From positions 182,451,458 through 182,515,457 of the forward strand of contig CM054062.1 of NCBI GenBank assembly GCA_028641055.1: a DNA stretch of 64,000 bases, written 5' to 3'. Shown one piece after another: positions 1 to 11,386 of the stretch. The position numbers were made by a program, and so were the translations under genes. This DNA comes from Alopecurus myosuroides. Its lineage: Eukaryota; Streptophyta; Magnoliopsida; Poales; Poaceae. Numbering within the stretch: position 1 is the stretch's first letter; each line of letters begins with the position of its first letter. The notes below the pieces were generated by a model that was not told the DNA's origin, did not search any database, and saw only the letters and a list, made by a program, of their open reading frames with translations.

Positions 1-314
1 TTGTATTTTCTATCTCTGCTCTAGTGAGAGCCATTTGCAACTTGTTTCCATCTTTTGTGTCTTAGAGATATGTTGTGCTATCATTCTGTTAAACGCCGTT
101 GACGTACCATGTGTGTATGGTATGAAGTACGTCAATGGTAGTATCCTGATTTCTATGGGGTAGTTTACGTCGACGCTGAACAGATAGGGGTTGGTTGTCA
201 CACATACGTGTGTTGGCCTACTCGTAAGAGGACGCGGGTGCCGGTAAGCCCCGTAATCCAATCTACTACTGTTCAACGGAACGGCGAGTATCCTTTAGAA
301 GTCCGGGTGCGACA
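1..314 (+). repeat. 5' LTR of element 1, 3' end only
   Basis: Matches 9312-9625 base for base apart from four substitutions and ends in the same GCGACA just before the primer binding site. The rest of the LTR lies left of the window. Confidence 0.93.
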
Positions 315-316
315 AA

Positions 317-328
317 TGGTATCAGAGC
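317..328 (+). other. Primer binding site, initiator tRNA-Met type (element 1)
   Basis: TGGTATCAGAGC is the standard plant retrotransposon site complementary to the 3' end of initiator tRNA-Met. It begins two bases after the LTR end. The bases that follow (ending TGCCTGTAGGA) recur after the primer sites of elements 3 and 4. Confidence 0.92.
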
Positions 329-922
329 CTGTCTGCCTGTAGGATCCCTTTTACTGGTCGCAGTTGAGTCTAGAAACTATTTTGTAGCTATATAGGAAAA
401 ATGAAACGTGAGAGTAGGAATTCTGCCATTTTATTTCTTTCCCCACCCACCCTCCCTTTTCTGGTAAGGAAGTGCAACGTTGTTTTCTCTTTCTCACCTA
501 AACTTTCAAGTTAGGATTTCACGTATCCTGGTTTCTCTAGGATGGTTATATCTACTAGACCATAGGAATGGAGGTGGTTGTGACATGATTTATCATGTTG
601 CCTACTCACGATTGAGAACGGAGGCATGTAAGCCCCGGAAGCAAATCCTCTATTCCTTAAGCAGTAGATATTGATCCTTTAGAAGCCCGGATGGGTTTTC
701 TCCGTAGTACCTCAGGTGTTTGTGGTCTCCTGTTTCCCAGTTGTTGCTTCGATATCGTCCTTCACAAATCTTCTCTTCCGTTGTAACAACTTATCTGTTG
801 ATCCGCTGTTAACCTCCATCCTTGTTCTATGATGTCGACTTACCGTCTGAAGTAATCCTTTTAAGCACTTATATTGGATTTTGTTATACGGTTAGTGTGT
901 TAATCTTGGTATCCTCTTCAGG
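329..922 (+). other. Untranslated leader of element 1
   Basis: About 590 bases between primer site and gag ATG with no convincing coding sequence. Part of it (roughly 330-860) is matched in inverse orientation at 60930-61440 in element 4, so it is a family leader and probably carries packaging signals (inference). Confidence 0.7.
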
Positions 923-1978
923 ATGGAAAGTGGTGACGAAGAACCCACACTGCCACCTGAGATGGGGAAAGTGCTGTCTCAGATGACACAAGTTATAAAG
1001 CAGATGCAGCAGAACCAAGACCTTGGGAGTAATGGCAACACCCGGGTGTCTATTTGGGAGTTCCTTGAGATCAATCCGCGCACGTTTGATACCTCCTCCG
1101 AGCCATTGGATGCTGATGACTGGCTCCGTGAAATGAACCGTACTCTTATGGTAGCTCATGTGGCTGACGAGGACCGTTTTCCTTACGTGACCTACCTTCT
1201 CCGTGGACAATCCATGTCTTGGTGGGAGAATTTCCAAGAAATGAGAGGTCCTAGTGTGGCAATCACATGGGAGGATTTCAAGCAAGCCTCCGTGCGCCAT
1301 CACATTCCCGATGGGCTCATGGAGAAAATGCGTGAGGAATTCTATTCTTTCACACAAGGCAATATGGACGTTCTCGAATACCAAAGAGAGTTCAATCGTC
1401 TGGCTCGCTACGCCGGAGATGAAATCTCCACGGAAGCGAGAAAGATGGCAAAGTTCCGCAGGGGTCTCAACCCGGAACTCAAGTATGCTCTCACCAACGT
1501 CAAGGCCAAGAATTTTGAGGACCTCATCAACATCGCTCTAAATGAAGAGCATGGGCGCAAGTTGGTTGAGGAATCTCGTAAGCACTCTCGTGAACAGGCT
1601 AATCTCTCAAAATCTATCATGCCTCCACAAAAACGAAGAGTTTGGGTTCCATATACCACTCCAACACCACCCATCTGCTTGCCAAGCCCGGCAGGATTTC
1701 TTGCCCTCCCTCCCACCCCAGTGGTATCTTCAGGAGGTGCTCCATCTCAGCCAAGTCCAACAGCTCCTCGTTCTCCTAGTACATGCTTCAAGTGCGGTCT
1801 ATCAGGACACTACTCCTACAAGTGCCCGCAGAACAAGTTACCATCACTACCTACCTCTAATGTCAATCAGGTGATGGTACACACTTCTTCGCCTAGGCCC
1901 CGCAACAGGAACAAGTCTGTCTTGAGAACTGTGAGGGTGAACCATGTCAAGGCCCAGGGAGCAGAAGAATCTCCATAG
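923..1978 (+). CDS. gag: gag (capsid/nucleocapsid) of element 1
   Basis: The 351-residue product has the plant retrotransposon gag core (about residues 40-215, with the WW..F...F...F pattern around 97-130) and a low-complexity proline/serine linker. A CCHC zinc knuckle lies at about residues 288-301 (C288, C291, H296, C301). Gag forms the cytoplasmic virus-like particle and the knuckle binds element RNA. The reading frame continues past its TAG stop directly into the protease (frame 2 in both), so the stop at 1976-1978 probably interrupts an ancestral gag-pol fusion. It could instead be a readthrough site; no flanking readthrough context was recognised. The start is the first ATG after the leader. 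Confidence 0.9.
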   Translation: MESGDEEPTLPPEMGKVLSQMTQVIKQMQQNQDLGSNGNTRVSIWEFLEINPRTFDTSSEPLDADDWLREMNRTLMVAHVADEDRFPYVTYLLRGQSMSWWENFQEMRGPSVAITWEDFKQASVRHHIPDGLMEKMREEFYSFTQGNMDVLEYQREFNRLARYAGDEISTEARKMAKFRRGLNPELKYALTNVKAKNFEDLINIALNEEHGRKLVEESRKHSREQANLSKSIMPPQKRRVWVPYTTPTPPICLPSPAGFLALPPTPVVSSGGAPSQPSPTAPRSPSTCFKCGLSGHYSYKCPQNKLPSLPTSNVNQVMVHTSSPRPRNRNKSVLRTVRVNHVKAQGAEESP

Positions 1979-1984
1979 GTTGTA

Positions 1985-4900
1985 ATGGGCACACTTCTTG
2001 TGAACTCGTTTCGTGCTAAAGTCTTGTTCGATTCTGGTGCTTCACACTCTTTCATCTCTCAATGCTTTGCAAACACCAGTGGAATCAACTTCGAACAGTT
2101 GTCTATCCGTCTCCTAGTGAAATCACCGGGATCTAGCTGGCAAAGCAATAAAGTTAGCCAGAACATCGAGATCACAGTTGGAAACCTTCCATTCCAGGCA
2201 TCTCTGATAGCTCTCAACTCTTCAGATATTGATGTCATTCTTGGGATGGATTGGCTGGTAGCCAACAAAGCAGTCATTGATTGTCCTGCTAAGTCTGTCA
2301 AAATCACACACCCTTCTGGCCAGTTAGTCTACTTCCATGCTGAAAATCCAGTTGTTCAACTCTACACTCTCAATGCAAATCCTCTACCATCTATTGAAAC
2401 TATTCTGGTGGTTTGTGACTTCCCCGATGTCTTTCCAGAAGAATTGCCAGGAATGCCTCCTGACAGAGCAGTTGAGTTTGTGATCGAACTTGAACCAGGT
2501 ACTGCTCCAATCTGTGAGCATCCATACAAGATAGCTCCTCCTGAACTGAAGTTGTTGAAGGAGCAAATCAACATGTACATGGAGAAAGGTTACATTCAAC
2601 CTAGTTCCTCGGCTTGGGGATGCCCAACCCTGTTCGTTGCGAAGAAGGATCAAACAAAGAGACTCGTTGTTGACTATCGTCCTCTTAACAAGAAAACCAT
2701 CAAAAACAAATATCCAATTCCTCGTATCGATGATATTTTTGATCAACTTGCTGGAGCCTCAATATTCTCCAAGCTGGACTTGAGAATGGGTTACCATCAA
2801 ATAAAGATCAGAAAGGAAGATATTCCAAAGACGGCTTTCACCACTCGGTACGGTCTATATGAATACACCGTCATGTCCTTTGGTCTCACCAATGCACCGG
2901 CGACCTTCTCTCGACTCATGAATTCTGTTTTCCATGAATACCTCGACAAGTTCGTTGTGGTATATCTTGATGATATTCTTGTCTACTCAAAATCCGAGAA
3001 AGAGCATGGAGAACATCTTCGTCTCACTCTCATGAAGCTTCGCGAGCATCGTCTATATGCCAAGTTCTCCAAATGTGAGTTCTGGATTCCAGAAGTTGCT
3101 TATCTTGGTCATGTCATCTCTGCCAAGGGCATAGCCATTGATCCAGAAAAGGTTAAGGCAATTGTTGATTGGAAACCTCCTAAGACGGTGAAGCAAGTCA
3201 GAAGTTTTCATGGTTTGGCTAGCTATTGCCGTCGTTTCGTCCAAAACTTTTCCAAGATTGCCAAACCTCTCACTGATCTCACAAAGAAGGACAAGAAGTT
3301 CGTTTGGTCTCCACAATGTGATGAAAGTTTCAACCTCCTCAAGACTAAACTCACTTCTACACCAGTTCTGGTTGGCCCAGATACTACCAAACCTTTCCAG
3401 ATATTCTGCGATGCTTCTCTCCAAGGTCTAGGTGCAGTTCTTGTGCAAGAACGTCAAGTTGTGGCTTATGCTTCACGTCAGTTGAATGCACATGAGCTCA
3501 ATTATGCCACACATGACCTTGAACTTGCAGCAGTTGTGTTTGCCCTCAAGAAATGGAGGCAATACTTGTTGGGTAATCGCACTGAAATCTTTTCCGATCA
3601 TAAGAGTCTGAAATACATCTTCACTCAGCCAGATCTAAACCTCAGGCAAAGGAGATGGATTGAAAAGATCAAAGACTTCGATCTTACCATTTCTTACACT
3701 CCAGGCAAGGCTAATGTTATGGCCGATGCTCTCAGTCGCAAGTCGTATTGCAATAATCTCATGATCATGGAAAGCCAACCTCCTCTTCATGAAGAATTCC
3801 AGAAGCTGAACCTTGGTCTTGTTCCTCAAGGTTATCTTGCGAACTTGACAGCTAGTCTAACTCTCGAGGAAAAGATTCGTTCTGAACAGCTTCGTGATGC
3901 TGAGATCAAGAAGATCGCAAATAACATCAAAGCAGGCAATGTGAAGTATGAGTGCTTCTCAATTGATGACAAGGGAACGGTGTTCTTCGAAGGACGCATT
4001 GCAGTTCCTCAAATTCAAAGTCTCAAAGATGTTATTCTCAAGGAGGCTCATGAAACTCCTCTCTCCATACACCCTGGAAGTACAAAGATGTACCAGGATC
4101 TCAAGACACTGTATTGGTGGTCTGGCATGAAACGTGAAATTGCTCAATACGTTTCTGAATGCGACGTTTGTCAACGTGTCAAGGCAGTTCATCAGAAAAC
4201 AGCCGGTCTTCTCCAACCACTGAAAATCCCTGAGTGGAAGTGGGACATGATTGAAATGGACTTCGTCACTGGTTTTCCAAAGTCCAGGAAGGGCAACGAT
4301 GCAATCTTCGTTGTTATTGATCGTCTCACTAAGGTAGCTCACTTCTTTGCTGTCAAAGAGACAATCTCAGCTAGCCAGTTAGCAGAGCTCTACACAACAA
4401 AGATTGTTCCTCTTCATGGTGTTCCATTGGAAATAAGCTCAGACCGTGGAAGTATATTCACTTCTCATTTCTGGAAGAGTTTTCAAGAAGCATTGGGCAC
4501 CAAACTTCTGTTCAGCACAGCTTATCACCCTCAGTCTCAAGGGCAAGTCGAAAGAGTCAATCAGATTCTCGAGGATATGCTCAGAGCATGTGGTCTCTCC
4601 TTTGGCATGAAATGGGAGGAATGTCTTCCATATGCTGATTTCTCCTACAACAACAGCTTCCAGGCAAGCCTAGGCATGGCACCATTTGAAGCTCTCTATG
4701 GCCGCAGATGCAGGAGTCCAATCAATTGGTCTGGAGCTGGTGAACGTTCACTCTTAGGTCCTGACATTGTTAAGGAGGCCGAAGATAAAGTTCGCATCAT
4801 TCGTGACAATCTCAAGATTGCTCAGTCTCGTCAGAAAAGCTACTATGACAGCAAGCACAGGGATATGATCTATGCACCTGGTGACAAAGCATATCTCCGT

Positions 4901-5023
4901 GTAACTCCCCTCAGAGGCACTCATCGTTTTGGTGTGAAAGGAAAGCTGGCACCGAGATACATTGGTCCATTCAACATTCTCTCAAGGCGTGCGGAAAATG
5001 CCTATCGTCTTGAACTTCCATAA
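1985..5023 (+). CDS. pol: pol (protease, reverse transcriptase, RNase H, integrase) of element 1
   Basis: The 1012 residues run in the order protease (D16-S-G active site), reverse transcriptase (YLDD catalytic motif near residue 327), RNase H (DAS motif near 475), integrase zinc finger (HHCC, about 685-730), integrase core and a GPY/F-type module near 985-1000. The integrase core has D759, D820 and E856, giving the expected D-x35-E spacing. All catalytic residues inspected are present, so this is the one nearly complete enzyme set in the window. It copies element RNA into cDNA and inserts it. The annotated start is the first ATG after the gag stop, but the frame is open back to that stop, so a fused gag-pol is equally likely. 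It ends at TAA 5021-5023, after which homology continues in the same frame. Confidence 0.93.
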   Translation: MGTLLVNSFRAKVLFDSGASHSFISQCFANTSGINFEQLSIRLLVKSPGSSWQSNKVSQNIEITVGNLPFQASLIALNSSDIDVILGMDWLVANKAVIDCPAKSVKITHPSGQLVYFHAENPVVQLYTLNANPLPSIETILVVCDFPDVFPEELPGMPPDRAVEFVIELEPGTAPICEHPYKIAPPELKLLKEQINMYMEKGYIQPSSSAWGCPTLFVAKKDQTKRLVVDYRPLNKKTIKNKYPIPRIDDIFDQLAGASIFSKLDLRMGYHQIKIRKEDIPKTAFTTRYGLYEYTVMSFGLTNAPATFSRLMNSVFHEYLDKFVVVYLDDILVYSKSEKEHGEHLRLTLMKLREHRLYAKFSKCEFWIPEVAYLGHVISAKGIAIDPEKVKAIVDWKPPKTVKQVRSFHGLASYCRRFVQNFSKIAKPLTDLTKKDKKFVWSPQCDESFNLLKTKLTSTPVLVGPDTTKPFQIFCDASLQGLGAVLVQERQVVAYASRQLNAHELNYATHDLELAAVVFALKKWRQYLLGNRTEIFSDHKSLKYIFTQPDLNLRQRRWIEKIKDFDLTISYTPGKANVMADALSRKSYCNNLMIMESQPPLHEEFQKLNLGLVPQGYLANLTASLTLEEKIRSEQLRDAEIKKIANNIKAGNVKYECFSIDDKGTVFFEGRIAVPQIQSLKDVILKEAHETPLSIHPGSTKMYQDLKTLYWWSGMKREIAQYVSECDVCQRVKAVHQKTAGLLQPLKIPEWKWDMIEMDFVTGFPKSRKGNDAIFVVIDRLTKVAHFFAVKETISASQLAELYTTKIVPLHGVPLEISSDRGSIFTSHFWKSFQEALGTKLLFSTAYHPQSQGQVERVNQILEDMLRACGLSFGMKWEECLPYADFSYNNSFQASLGMAPFEALYGRRCRSPINWSGAGERSLLGPDIVKEAEDKVRIIRDNLKIAQSRQKSYYDSKHRDMIYAPGDKAYLRVTPLRGTHRFGVKGKLAPRYIGPFNILSRRAENAYRLELP

Positions 5024-5302
5024 AAACTATCCAAGGTGCACGATGTGTTTCACGTGTCACAGCTCAAGAGGTGTTTCAAAGATCCAGATCGTGCAGTTGA
5101 TCATGATTCCATTGAACTGCAAGAAGATCTCTCTTATGAGGAGCACCCTGTTCGAATTCTCGATGAGACCGAGCGTAAGACTCGCAACAAGAGCACCAAG
5201 TTCTTGAAACTGCAATGGTCTCATCATTCCGATAAAGAGGCAACGTGGGAGACCGAAGAGGATCTTCGCAAGAAGTATCCGGACCTTTTCTCTTCTCAGT
5301 AG
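5024..5302 (+). CDS. Chromodomain tail of element 1 pol (separated by one in-frame stop)
   Basis: Immediately after the TAA at 5021-5023, in the same frame, the sequence reads the usual integrase C-terminus (KLSKVHDVFHVSQL) and then a chromodomain ending in the typical W...H....ATWE.E..L...YP.LF pattern. Chromodomains of chromoviruses bind modified histones and steer integration to heterochromatin (established for the group). A single C-to-T change of a glutamine CAA would explain the stop. The next ATG is at 5036, but independent translation is unlikely. Confidence 0.85.
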   Translation, partial: KLSKVHDVFHVSQLKRCFKDPDRAVDHDSIELQEDLSYEEHPVRILDETERKTRNKSTKFLKLQWSHHSDKEATWETEEDLRKKYPDLFSSQ

Positions 5303-5325
5303 GAATCTCGGGGCGCGATTCCTTC

Positions 5326-5336
5326 AAGGGGGGGCG
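5326..5336 (+). other. Polypurine tract of element 1
   Basis: A purine run containing seven G residues ends a few bases before the LTR start TGTAACATTC at 5340. It is the expected plus-strand primer. Confidence 0.75.
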
Positions 5337-5339
5337 TTT

Positions 5340-8300
5340 TGTAACATTCCAAGTATGAAAATCTCCCCCTAGAATGTTTTTTTCTTGTTTTATTATTGCT
5401 TTGCATCATGTCATCATAGTCATTGCTTTTTGTTTGCAATTGTTTTGCACTTGATTTCATTTGTTTTCATTTGTTTCCATTTGTTTTCCTGTGAATTTTC
5501 AAACAAAAATTCAAACCTTTATGCATACTTGTTATGTTACAATGTGTCAAATAAAAACTACAAAACAAACAAACAAATTGTTCCACTAAAACTTGGAATC
5601 AAAAACTTAATTTTGGCTTAACTTTCATTTATTCTTTTAATACCAACATTGCTCAATTCATTTAATTACCAAACATCAACTAAATTAAATATATTTGTAA
5701 AACAAAGTTTGTTTTATGGTGTTGTGACCAAAAACAAAACAATACATTTTTTTCCCAAAATTTTATCTAGCCCATAAACCCTCTCCTTTTCTCTCCTTTG
5801 TCAAATCTGCAAAAAAAAAGAAGAAAAAAGATAAAACAAAAAGGAGAGGGGAAAAAGGAGGCAGCCCAATTGGGCCAGCCCAAATGCTCCTGGCCTGGTA
5901 CCCCTCTGTTGTCTTCTACCTCACGTACGGCATACATCTCCATCGACCACGTTTACAGTTCAGAGAAGAACGGTGATCACAGCTCCCCTCCTTTCTTTTA
6001 GCCTGCCCTCGAGCCCCTCCTCGTTGCCCTAATCTCTCTCATCCTCTCTTCCCCTCGAGCGCCGCCAATCCCCTCTCTTTTCTGCCCTCTCTCTTCTCTG
6101 TCTGAACCGAGTCCACCGAGAACACCACCGCCGCCTTCCCACTCTGCCGCCTCCCCTCTCTTTTCTGCCACCGGTGCCCGCCCGGCCGCGCTTGGGCCGG
6201 GAACGGAAACGACGCGCTGCCCTCTCCCGCGCCGTGCCCTCCGTTTCCCCGGAGGCCCCCCGGAGCTCCGCCGCCGTCCCCGTTTTTCGCCGCCGGCCGC
6301 ACCCCTCCCTGCACCGACAGCTCCCTCTGTCAGCGAGGTAACCATCGCCACCTCACCCCTCGGTCCCTTCCCCCGCTCTCTCACCCTCCGCACGAGCCCG
6401 CACCGGCCCGCAATCACGCGCCCGCCACTCGCGCCGCGGCCGCGCGGACAGCAGCCGCCGGCGGACGATCCCCTCCCTGTCCGCTCGATGCAGAGAAGTG
6501 CAGTACCGAACTGAAACCAAATTCAGTTAAAAGTTCAGTGCGCGCAGACGGAAGCATATCCACCCGAGTCCCCCTGTACTGTCACGAGACCGGCAACCAC
6601 CGTAGTGGCCAGCGCGCGGTGCACCCAATCGCGGGGTCGCGGGTTCGACTCCCCCCCGCGCGTTAGCCACAAATCTTTTTTTATTTATTTACAGATCCAG
6701 GACAGCCCCCTATTTTCGCACAGGTCCTTGTCTATTTCTTCTAGGTCCCTGCAGTTTTGTTCTAAGTCCCTAGCTGTGGAATAAAATAGCAGATTAATAA
6801 CCAAACTTTAAAAATGCCTAACTAATTAATTACAACTCCAAATTTAACATTTTTAATGTGTTTTCCATACCAAATTTAATACTCTACCTATCTAAGTCAA
6901 TTGTTTTCTGTTTTGAGCATTGCAAATGTTTTCAAATTTTAAATTCAAACTATTGCTTTCACATTTGCTTAATTCCATAACTATTTCAATATTAATCCAA
7001 ATGTCACAAATAAAATATGTTTTCCATGTCAAATTAAACCATCTATCCAAATATAATTTTTGTTACATGGTTTGAATAATTAAAATTGCTTAAATAATTT
7101 AAACCTTGTTTAATTCATTTAAAATTGCTAAATTCACAACTTGCTCAAACTAAATTATTTTTGAAAATATAAAATATGTTTGCAAACCAGAAAAACATAA
7201 CCTTTTCAAATATGAATTTGGTTTTATGTTTTGAACAAATAAAATTCAAATATTATTCATACTTGTTTTAAATTCATTTAAATCTTGTCTAAACTTGTTT
7301 AATTCACAATTAAATCATTGTAATTCCTTTTTCAATAATTGAAACATGTATTCCAACTAAAATTTGGTGTTATATTCAAATATGAACTTTGTTAGCTATT
7401 TTGAACAATTTAAATTGGTGAAAACAACAAATGCTTGTGTAACACCTTTAAGGAACCAAAATTCCATAACTTAATAAATAAATTTCCAAAATTGGTAAAC
7501 CTTATTTCCAATTGATTCTATTGTTGTTATTTTTCTGTTTTCCTCATCCATGCATCATGCTAATCCACTTTCACCTGTTGATTAGTTGTAAAACAATTAT
7601 TTCAACCTAAATGCATGGGCTTTTCATATGCAACTCAAATTGCATATGGGTCCATCTAAATTGTGTTACCATGTCAACTAGTTTAATTTTGATGCATCAA
7701 TTAAATGGTCATGCATCATCCCATGATTGTGCACTATGCCATGTTATTGATTGTTTATTCTCTGCATTGTTTGTTTGCTTCTTCCCGAATAGACGACGAC
7801 GTTGAGACAGACGATCCTTACAGCACCCCTTCTGAGGATTTAGCTCAGTACCAGGCTGCTGAGTTTGCAGGCAAGTATTCACTCACATGAACCATCGTGT
7901 TCCTTTCAACATTGGATACCGATACTTTCCGTTGTCTATTCTGCTAGCCTATGTATCGTTTCTTGTTCTCCGAACCTATCACATGAATCCCTTAACCCTG
8001 ATATTGCCTCACCTCCACTCCTATAACCCCGTTGTTTGAGCCCGTGTCTTACTAGCATGCTTAGGGTTATTTTTGCTCGAGTCTGCTGTCAGTTACTTTC
8101 TGTTATCATATTTTATTATGTTCTGGGGCTCGATGTTAAACAATCAACCTGTTAATGCTTGGGTAATAATAATTTGCTGATAAGGCACCGGCAGGAGGCC
8201 CGGCGTGGTTTTGAGGCCTGCTAGTGTCGACCCTAATTAGGAAAAGGGTCTTGTCTACTGATCCATGATGAGCGTGCTCACCGCATCCGGGTGGTGGTAT

Positions 8301-9625
8301 GGAACCCCCCTCGGCTTTGATCTGATCCGCAGTTTGTCCGAAGAGCCACACTTAGTTCGGGTGTTCCATTTGGCTCATACGCATGAATGGGTCGCTCCCA
8401 TGGTTACTGGTGATGATGATGACGCACACATAAAGGGCGAGGCCTGTATTGCCGGGGTGTTGCGTCCTGCGGGAGTTTTGCACACTTGCGCTGAGTATTC
8501 GGCTGCGTGGCTGGGACCTTATAGCTCCGTGGCTCCTAGGACAGACTGTAGTGATGGTTCGGGTCGTGTCAAGCCAACCTGAGTTTTAGTTGGTGGCTTG
8601 AGTGTGTACGGGTACTGGAGCACACCCTGCAGGGATGAATCTTCTCGAGAAGCCGTGTTGTCCGCGGTTATGTGACGACTTGGTGAAAGTACTGGCTAAC
8701 AAGTACTCAGACAACTTACACCTAACTATAACTACTTGACTAGTAATAGGTCTATTGACACAATAACCTGAACCATCATTAACCCAACTGTGTGAGTTAT
8801 CCTCGGATTGCTTCTTTGGATAAGGGGCGAGATCCAGGATGGGTTTGTTTGGAGTTAGTTGTAGTTGGTTACGATACGCTATCTTATCTCCTTTCTGTTA
8901 GCCGGAAGTTATAGTATGTTTCTGTAGTTGGTTAGTGCAGCCCGCTGCCGCCTCTTTTGTATCACCCCTTTCTTCCGTTGAACCCAAAGCATCTGTGCTT
9001 GGTGTTGACGGGTTACACTTTGGTGAACTGTGAGTCTTGCTTGCCAGTACGTTTATGTACTGACCCCTTTGGGGCTGTGGTTTCCGCAGACTACGATTCC
9101 GAGAATCCCCATGGAGGCTACTACGTGGAGCATGACGAAGCTGTTGACGAGTAGATAGCGGACCCGGGCAGGATCCGAGACTTCGTGGATGGGCTCCGTC
9201 TTTTTGTTTCCGGCTTCTTAAGCCTATTTGGATCTTGTCTGTACTCAGACCTGTTGAATACTTCCGCTGTGATGTACTGATGAATTGTTGGGACATGTGT
9301 CCTCTGGATGATTGTATTTGCTATCTCTGCTCTAGTGAGAGCCATTTGCAACTTATTTCCATATTTTGTGTCTTAGAGATATGTTGTGCTATCATTCTGT
9401 TAAACGCCGTTGACGTACCATGTGTGTATGGTATGAAGTACGTCAATGGTAGTATCCTGATTTCTATGGGGTAGTTTACGTCGACGCTGAACAGATAGGG
9501 GTTGGTTGTCACACATACGTGTGTTGGCCTACTCGTAAGAGGACGCGGGTGCCGGTAAGCCCCGTAATCCAATCAACTACTGTTCAACGGAACGGCGAGT
9601 ATCCTTTAGAAGTCCGGGTGCGACA
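5340..9625 (+). repeat. 3' LTR of element 1 (4286 bp)
   Basis: Begins TGTAACATTC after the polypurine tract and ends GCGACA, matching the end of the 5' LTR. It holds an AT-rich stretch (about 6660-7600), a GC-rich stretch (6000-6480) and no conserved long reading frame. The same LTR family recurs inverted at 56092-60630. Confidence 0.92.
6600..6682 (+). ncRNA. tRNA-like Pol III motif set inside the LTR (candidate)
   Basis: TGGCCAGCGCGCGG at 6606-6619 resembles an A box. GGTTCGACTCC at 6642-6652 is a perfect B-box match, with the T-arm-like CGCGGG/CCCGCG context, and a run of seven T follows at about 6676-6682. The A-B spacing is shorter than in a normal tRNA, and no complete cloverleaf was built by eye. 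The same order of motifs occurs in the element 4 LTR (59210-59270, - strand). It is a tRNA-derived sequence or an internal Pol III promoter; transcription is unproven. Confidence 0.4.
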
Positions 9626-9888
9626 CATCACCACCAGCACCATCACCCTCATCGTCCACCTTCATCCCGCTGTAACAACTAGGGGTCTTTATGGTTGCTC
9701 TTCACTAGATCTCTCTCGCGGTGTGGATTACTTGTTAGTAGTTGATGCTTGTGAGATTTATAGGTGTTTACACTTTATGACCAGATTGTTATTATCCATT
9801 ATATCACCTCTGATTATGATCCATATGATGTCTTGTGAGTAGTTCGTTTAGTTCTCGAGGACATGGGAGAAGTCATGGTGTTAGTAGT
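9626..9888. mobile_element. Athila-type LTR fragment, left part (split by element 2)
   Basis: A short stretch that reads on across element 2 into 22329-23014. I recall the composite as a common Triticeae gypsy LTR whose end is followed by a tRNA-Asp-type primer site. The exact left boundary is unclear; a TG at about 9670 could be the LTR start. No coding sequence. Confidence 0.5.
9884..9888. repeat. Target site duplication GTAGT, left copy (element 2)
   Basis: GTAGT here and at 22329-22333 flank the TGTC...ATCA element exactly, as expected for LTR retrotransposon integration. Confidence 0.85.
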
Positions 9889-10351
9889 TGTCATGGGATA
9901 ATCACGGCAGACGTTACCAGGGGTAACTTACTTTGGGGCAAATCTACTCTGGTGTTTGGGAGAGGGTTTAGCTCAGGGGAAATCATGCTATCAATCGATC
10001 TGGTAGCTCTGGCAATAATGTCGCCGAGTCTCCGATCTAGGGTTACAACTATCAACTCTCGTATTACAGGATACTCGAATATCTGGTGAAGCTCTCTTTT
10101 CCTAACCCTAGGAGGCGGCTTATATCTTACCCGGCTCCTTGGCTTCCTATACAAGGCATACTCGGAATCCTACCCGGAAACCACACACAACCTTAAGTTT
10201 CCTAATAGTAACCCCAAAGGCCGAGTTACAAGGCTTATGCTCCTTCTTGGGCCTTCTAGAAACTCCTCTTCCTTGAGCCGGGTCTTGCGCGATCCCCTTT
10301 GGGCCGGGTTTCACCTTGGCGTTAGCCTACCGGGTTATCATCCCTCCATCA
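9889..10351 (-). repeat. 3' LTR of element 2 (463 bp)
   Basis: Starts TGTCATGGGA and ends CCTCCATCA; same length as 21866-22328 with 11 differences. Confidence 0.93.
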
Positions 10352-10743
10352 GTAGTCCCTAGAATAGCTTGGGCTTCTCGGGATCAACCATGAAGCGCAC
10401 GCTATTCCCTGCAAAACAATAAACATACAAATCCATAAAATACCGGGTTAGAGTGCTTTCATTATAGCTAGGCCTTCCTGTGTAGGCGGTCCATATAATA
10501 ACCCGGTTTTTCCTGAGTCAAACATCATTTTTCCGGGTCAACACTCCGAGGAAACGTGACAAGACCCGGATCCGCACCGTTGCCAATCAGTCCGAATATC
10601 ACGCTCGCAATCCACTGTAATCCCTTTCCGGATATCCCGCAACGGGCACTTTGATACTTATCCCAAAATATCCGGGCCGAAAAATCTTTTTCCGAAAATT
10701 TGGTACTTGCCGCCCAAACCTGGGGCATTTTTTCTCCCCGCAC

Positions 10744-10752
10744 CTATAAATA
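10744..10752 (+). promoter_or_regulatory. TATA box of the antisense gene in element 2
   Basis: CTATAAATA lies upstream of a C/T-rich leader of the kind common in plant 5' UTRs. A 5' UTR intron follows (donor CCG/GTAAGTT at 11044, acceptor TTTTTTAG ending 11376), then an ATG at 11387. Transcription would start near 10775-10785 (inference). Confidence 0.55.
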
Positions 10753-11386
10753 GACACCCAAGGGGTAACCCTAGATCCATTAGCCATTTCCATCTTCCTC
10801 CTCTCTCTCTCTCCACTTCACTCTTGCGCCCGCGAACCCGGGCTCGAGCCCGCACCAGCAGCTCCACACCGCCGCCCGCAAGGCCGCCCCCGGAATCGCA
10901 CCGCCGCCGCCCGGTAGCCACCACCTGCACCTGCAACGCCGCTGCCGATTCCCGCCGTGGAGCCCTCGAGCAAGCCGCCGGAGATCCCAAGGAGCTGCCG
11001 CCGTCGAGCCATCCGCCACCGCGCTCCCATCTCGATTCATCCGGTAAGTTCTTCAATCCTTTAGATCTATATTTTGATTTCGCGCAGATAGATTGGATCT
11101 AATCTCACTCCCAAATTCTCCACCATTTCTTACTAGCTGGGTATGCCCTAATCTTTCTTTTTTCGCGGCTAGCACTTAGTTAGATCCACGCGTACGCCTC
11201 TCAGCATATTTCCTCGTTTGCAATCTCATATTTTTCCTCTATGTGCTCTTGAATAGATCCTATCGCCAAACTTGCAAGTATCTTAGACATTTTTCCCTTT
11301 CTTCTTCTCACTAAGTCGGATAGATGTACTTTCCGGGTCTCTCGTTATTCATACTCTGCATTTGCCTCTTTTTTAGATCTACACCT

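Larger units (their letters stand above)
1..9625 (+). mobile_element. Element 1: Ty3/gypsy chromovirus with 4.3 kb LTRs (5' LTR cut by window edge)
   Basis: The first 314 bases align without gaps to 9312-9625 with four mismatches by hand count. They are therefore the tail of the 5' LTR, and 5340-9625 is the full 3' LTR. Between them lie an initiator-Met primer site, a leader, gag, protease, reverse transcriptase, RNase H, integrase and a chromodomain, all in one frame. That order and the chromodomain define a chromovirus; the very long LTRs and PBS suggest the Tekay/Del branch (inference). Two in-frame stops (1976-1978 and 5021-5023) break an otherwise continuous polyprotein. The low LTR divergence (about 1.3 percent of a short sample) says the insertion is young. 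The left target duplication lies outside the window. Confidence 0.93.

Noticed and set aside
5998..6417. Open frames of 90-140 codons on the - strand in the GC-rich LTR of element 1
   Set aside because: Frames are open because of GC-rich composition, no domain is visible, and the segment is LTR; the corresponding part of element 4 does not preserve the frame.
6600..6682. A functional cellular tRNA gene
   Set aside because: A-to-B box spacing is too short, and an acceptor stem and anticodon arm could not be built by eye; kept only as a tRNA-like motif set.
8265..8582. A 105-codon frame in the element 1 3' LTR
   Set aside because: No homology recognised, located within LTR sequence, and not preserved at the matching position of element 4.
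10707..11102. A 131-codon proline/arginine-rich frame at the start of the antisense gene
   Set aside because: It starts upstream of the TATA box and runs across a 5' UTR donor site; it is better explained as leader sequence.
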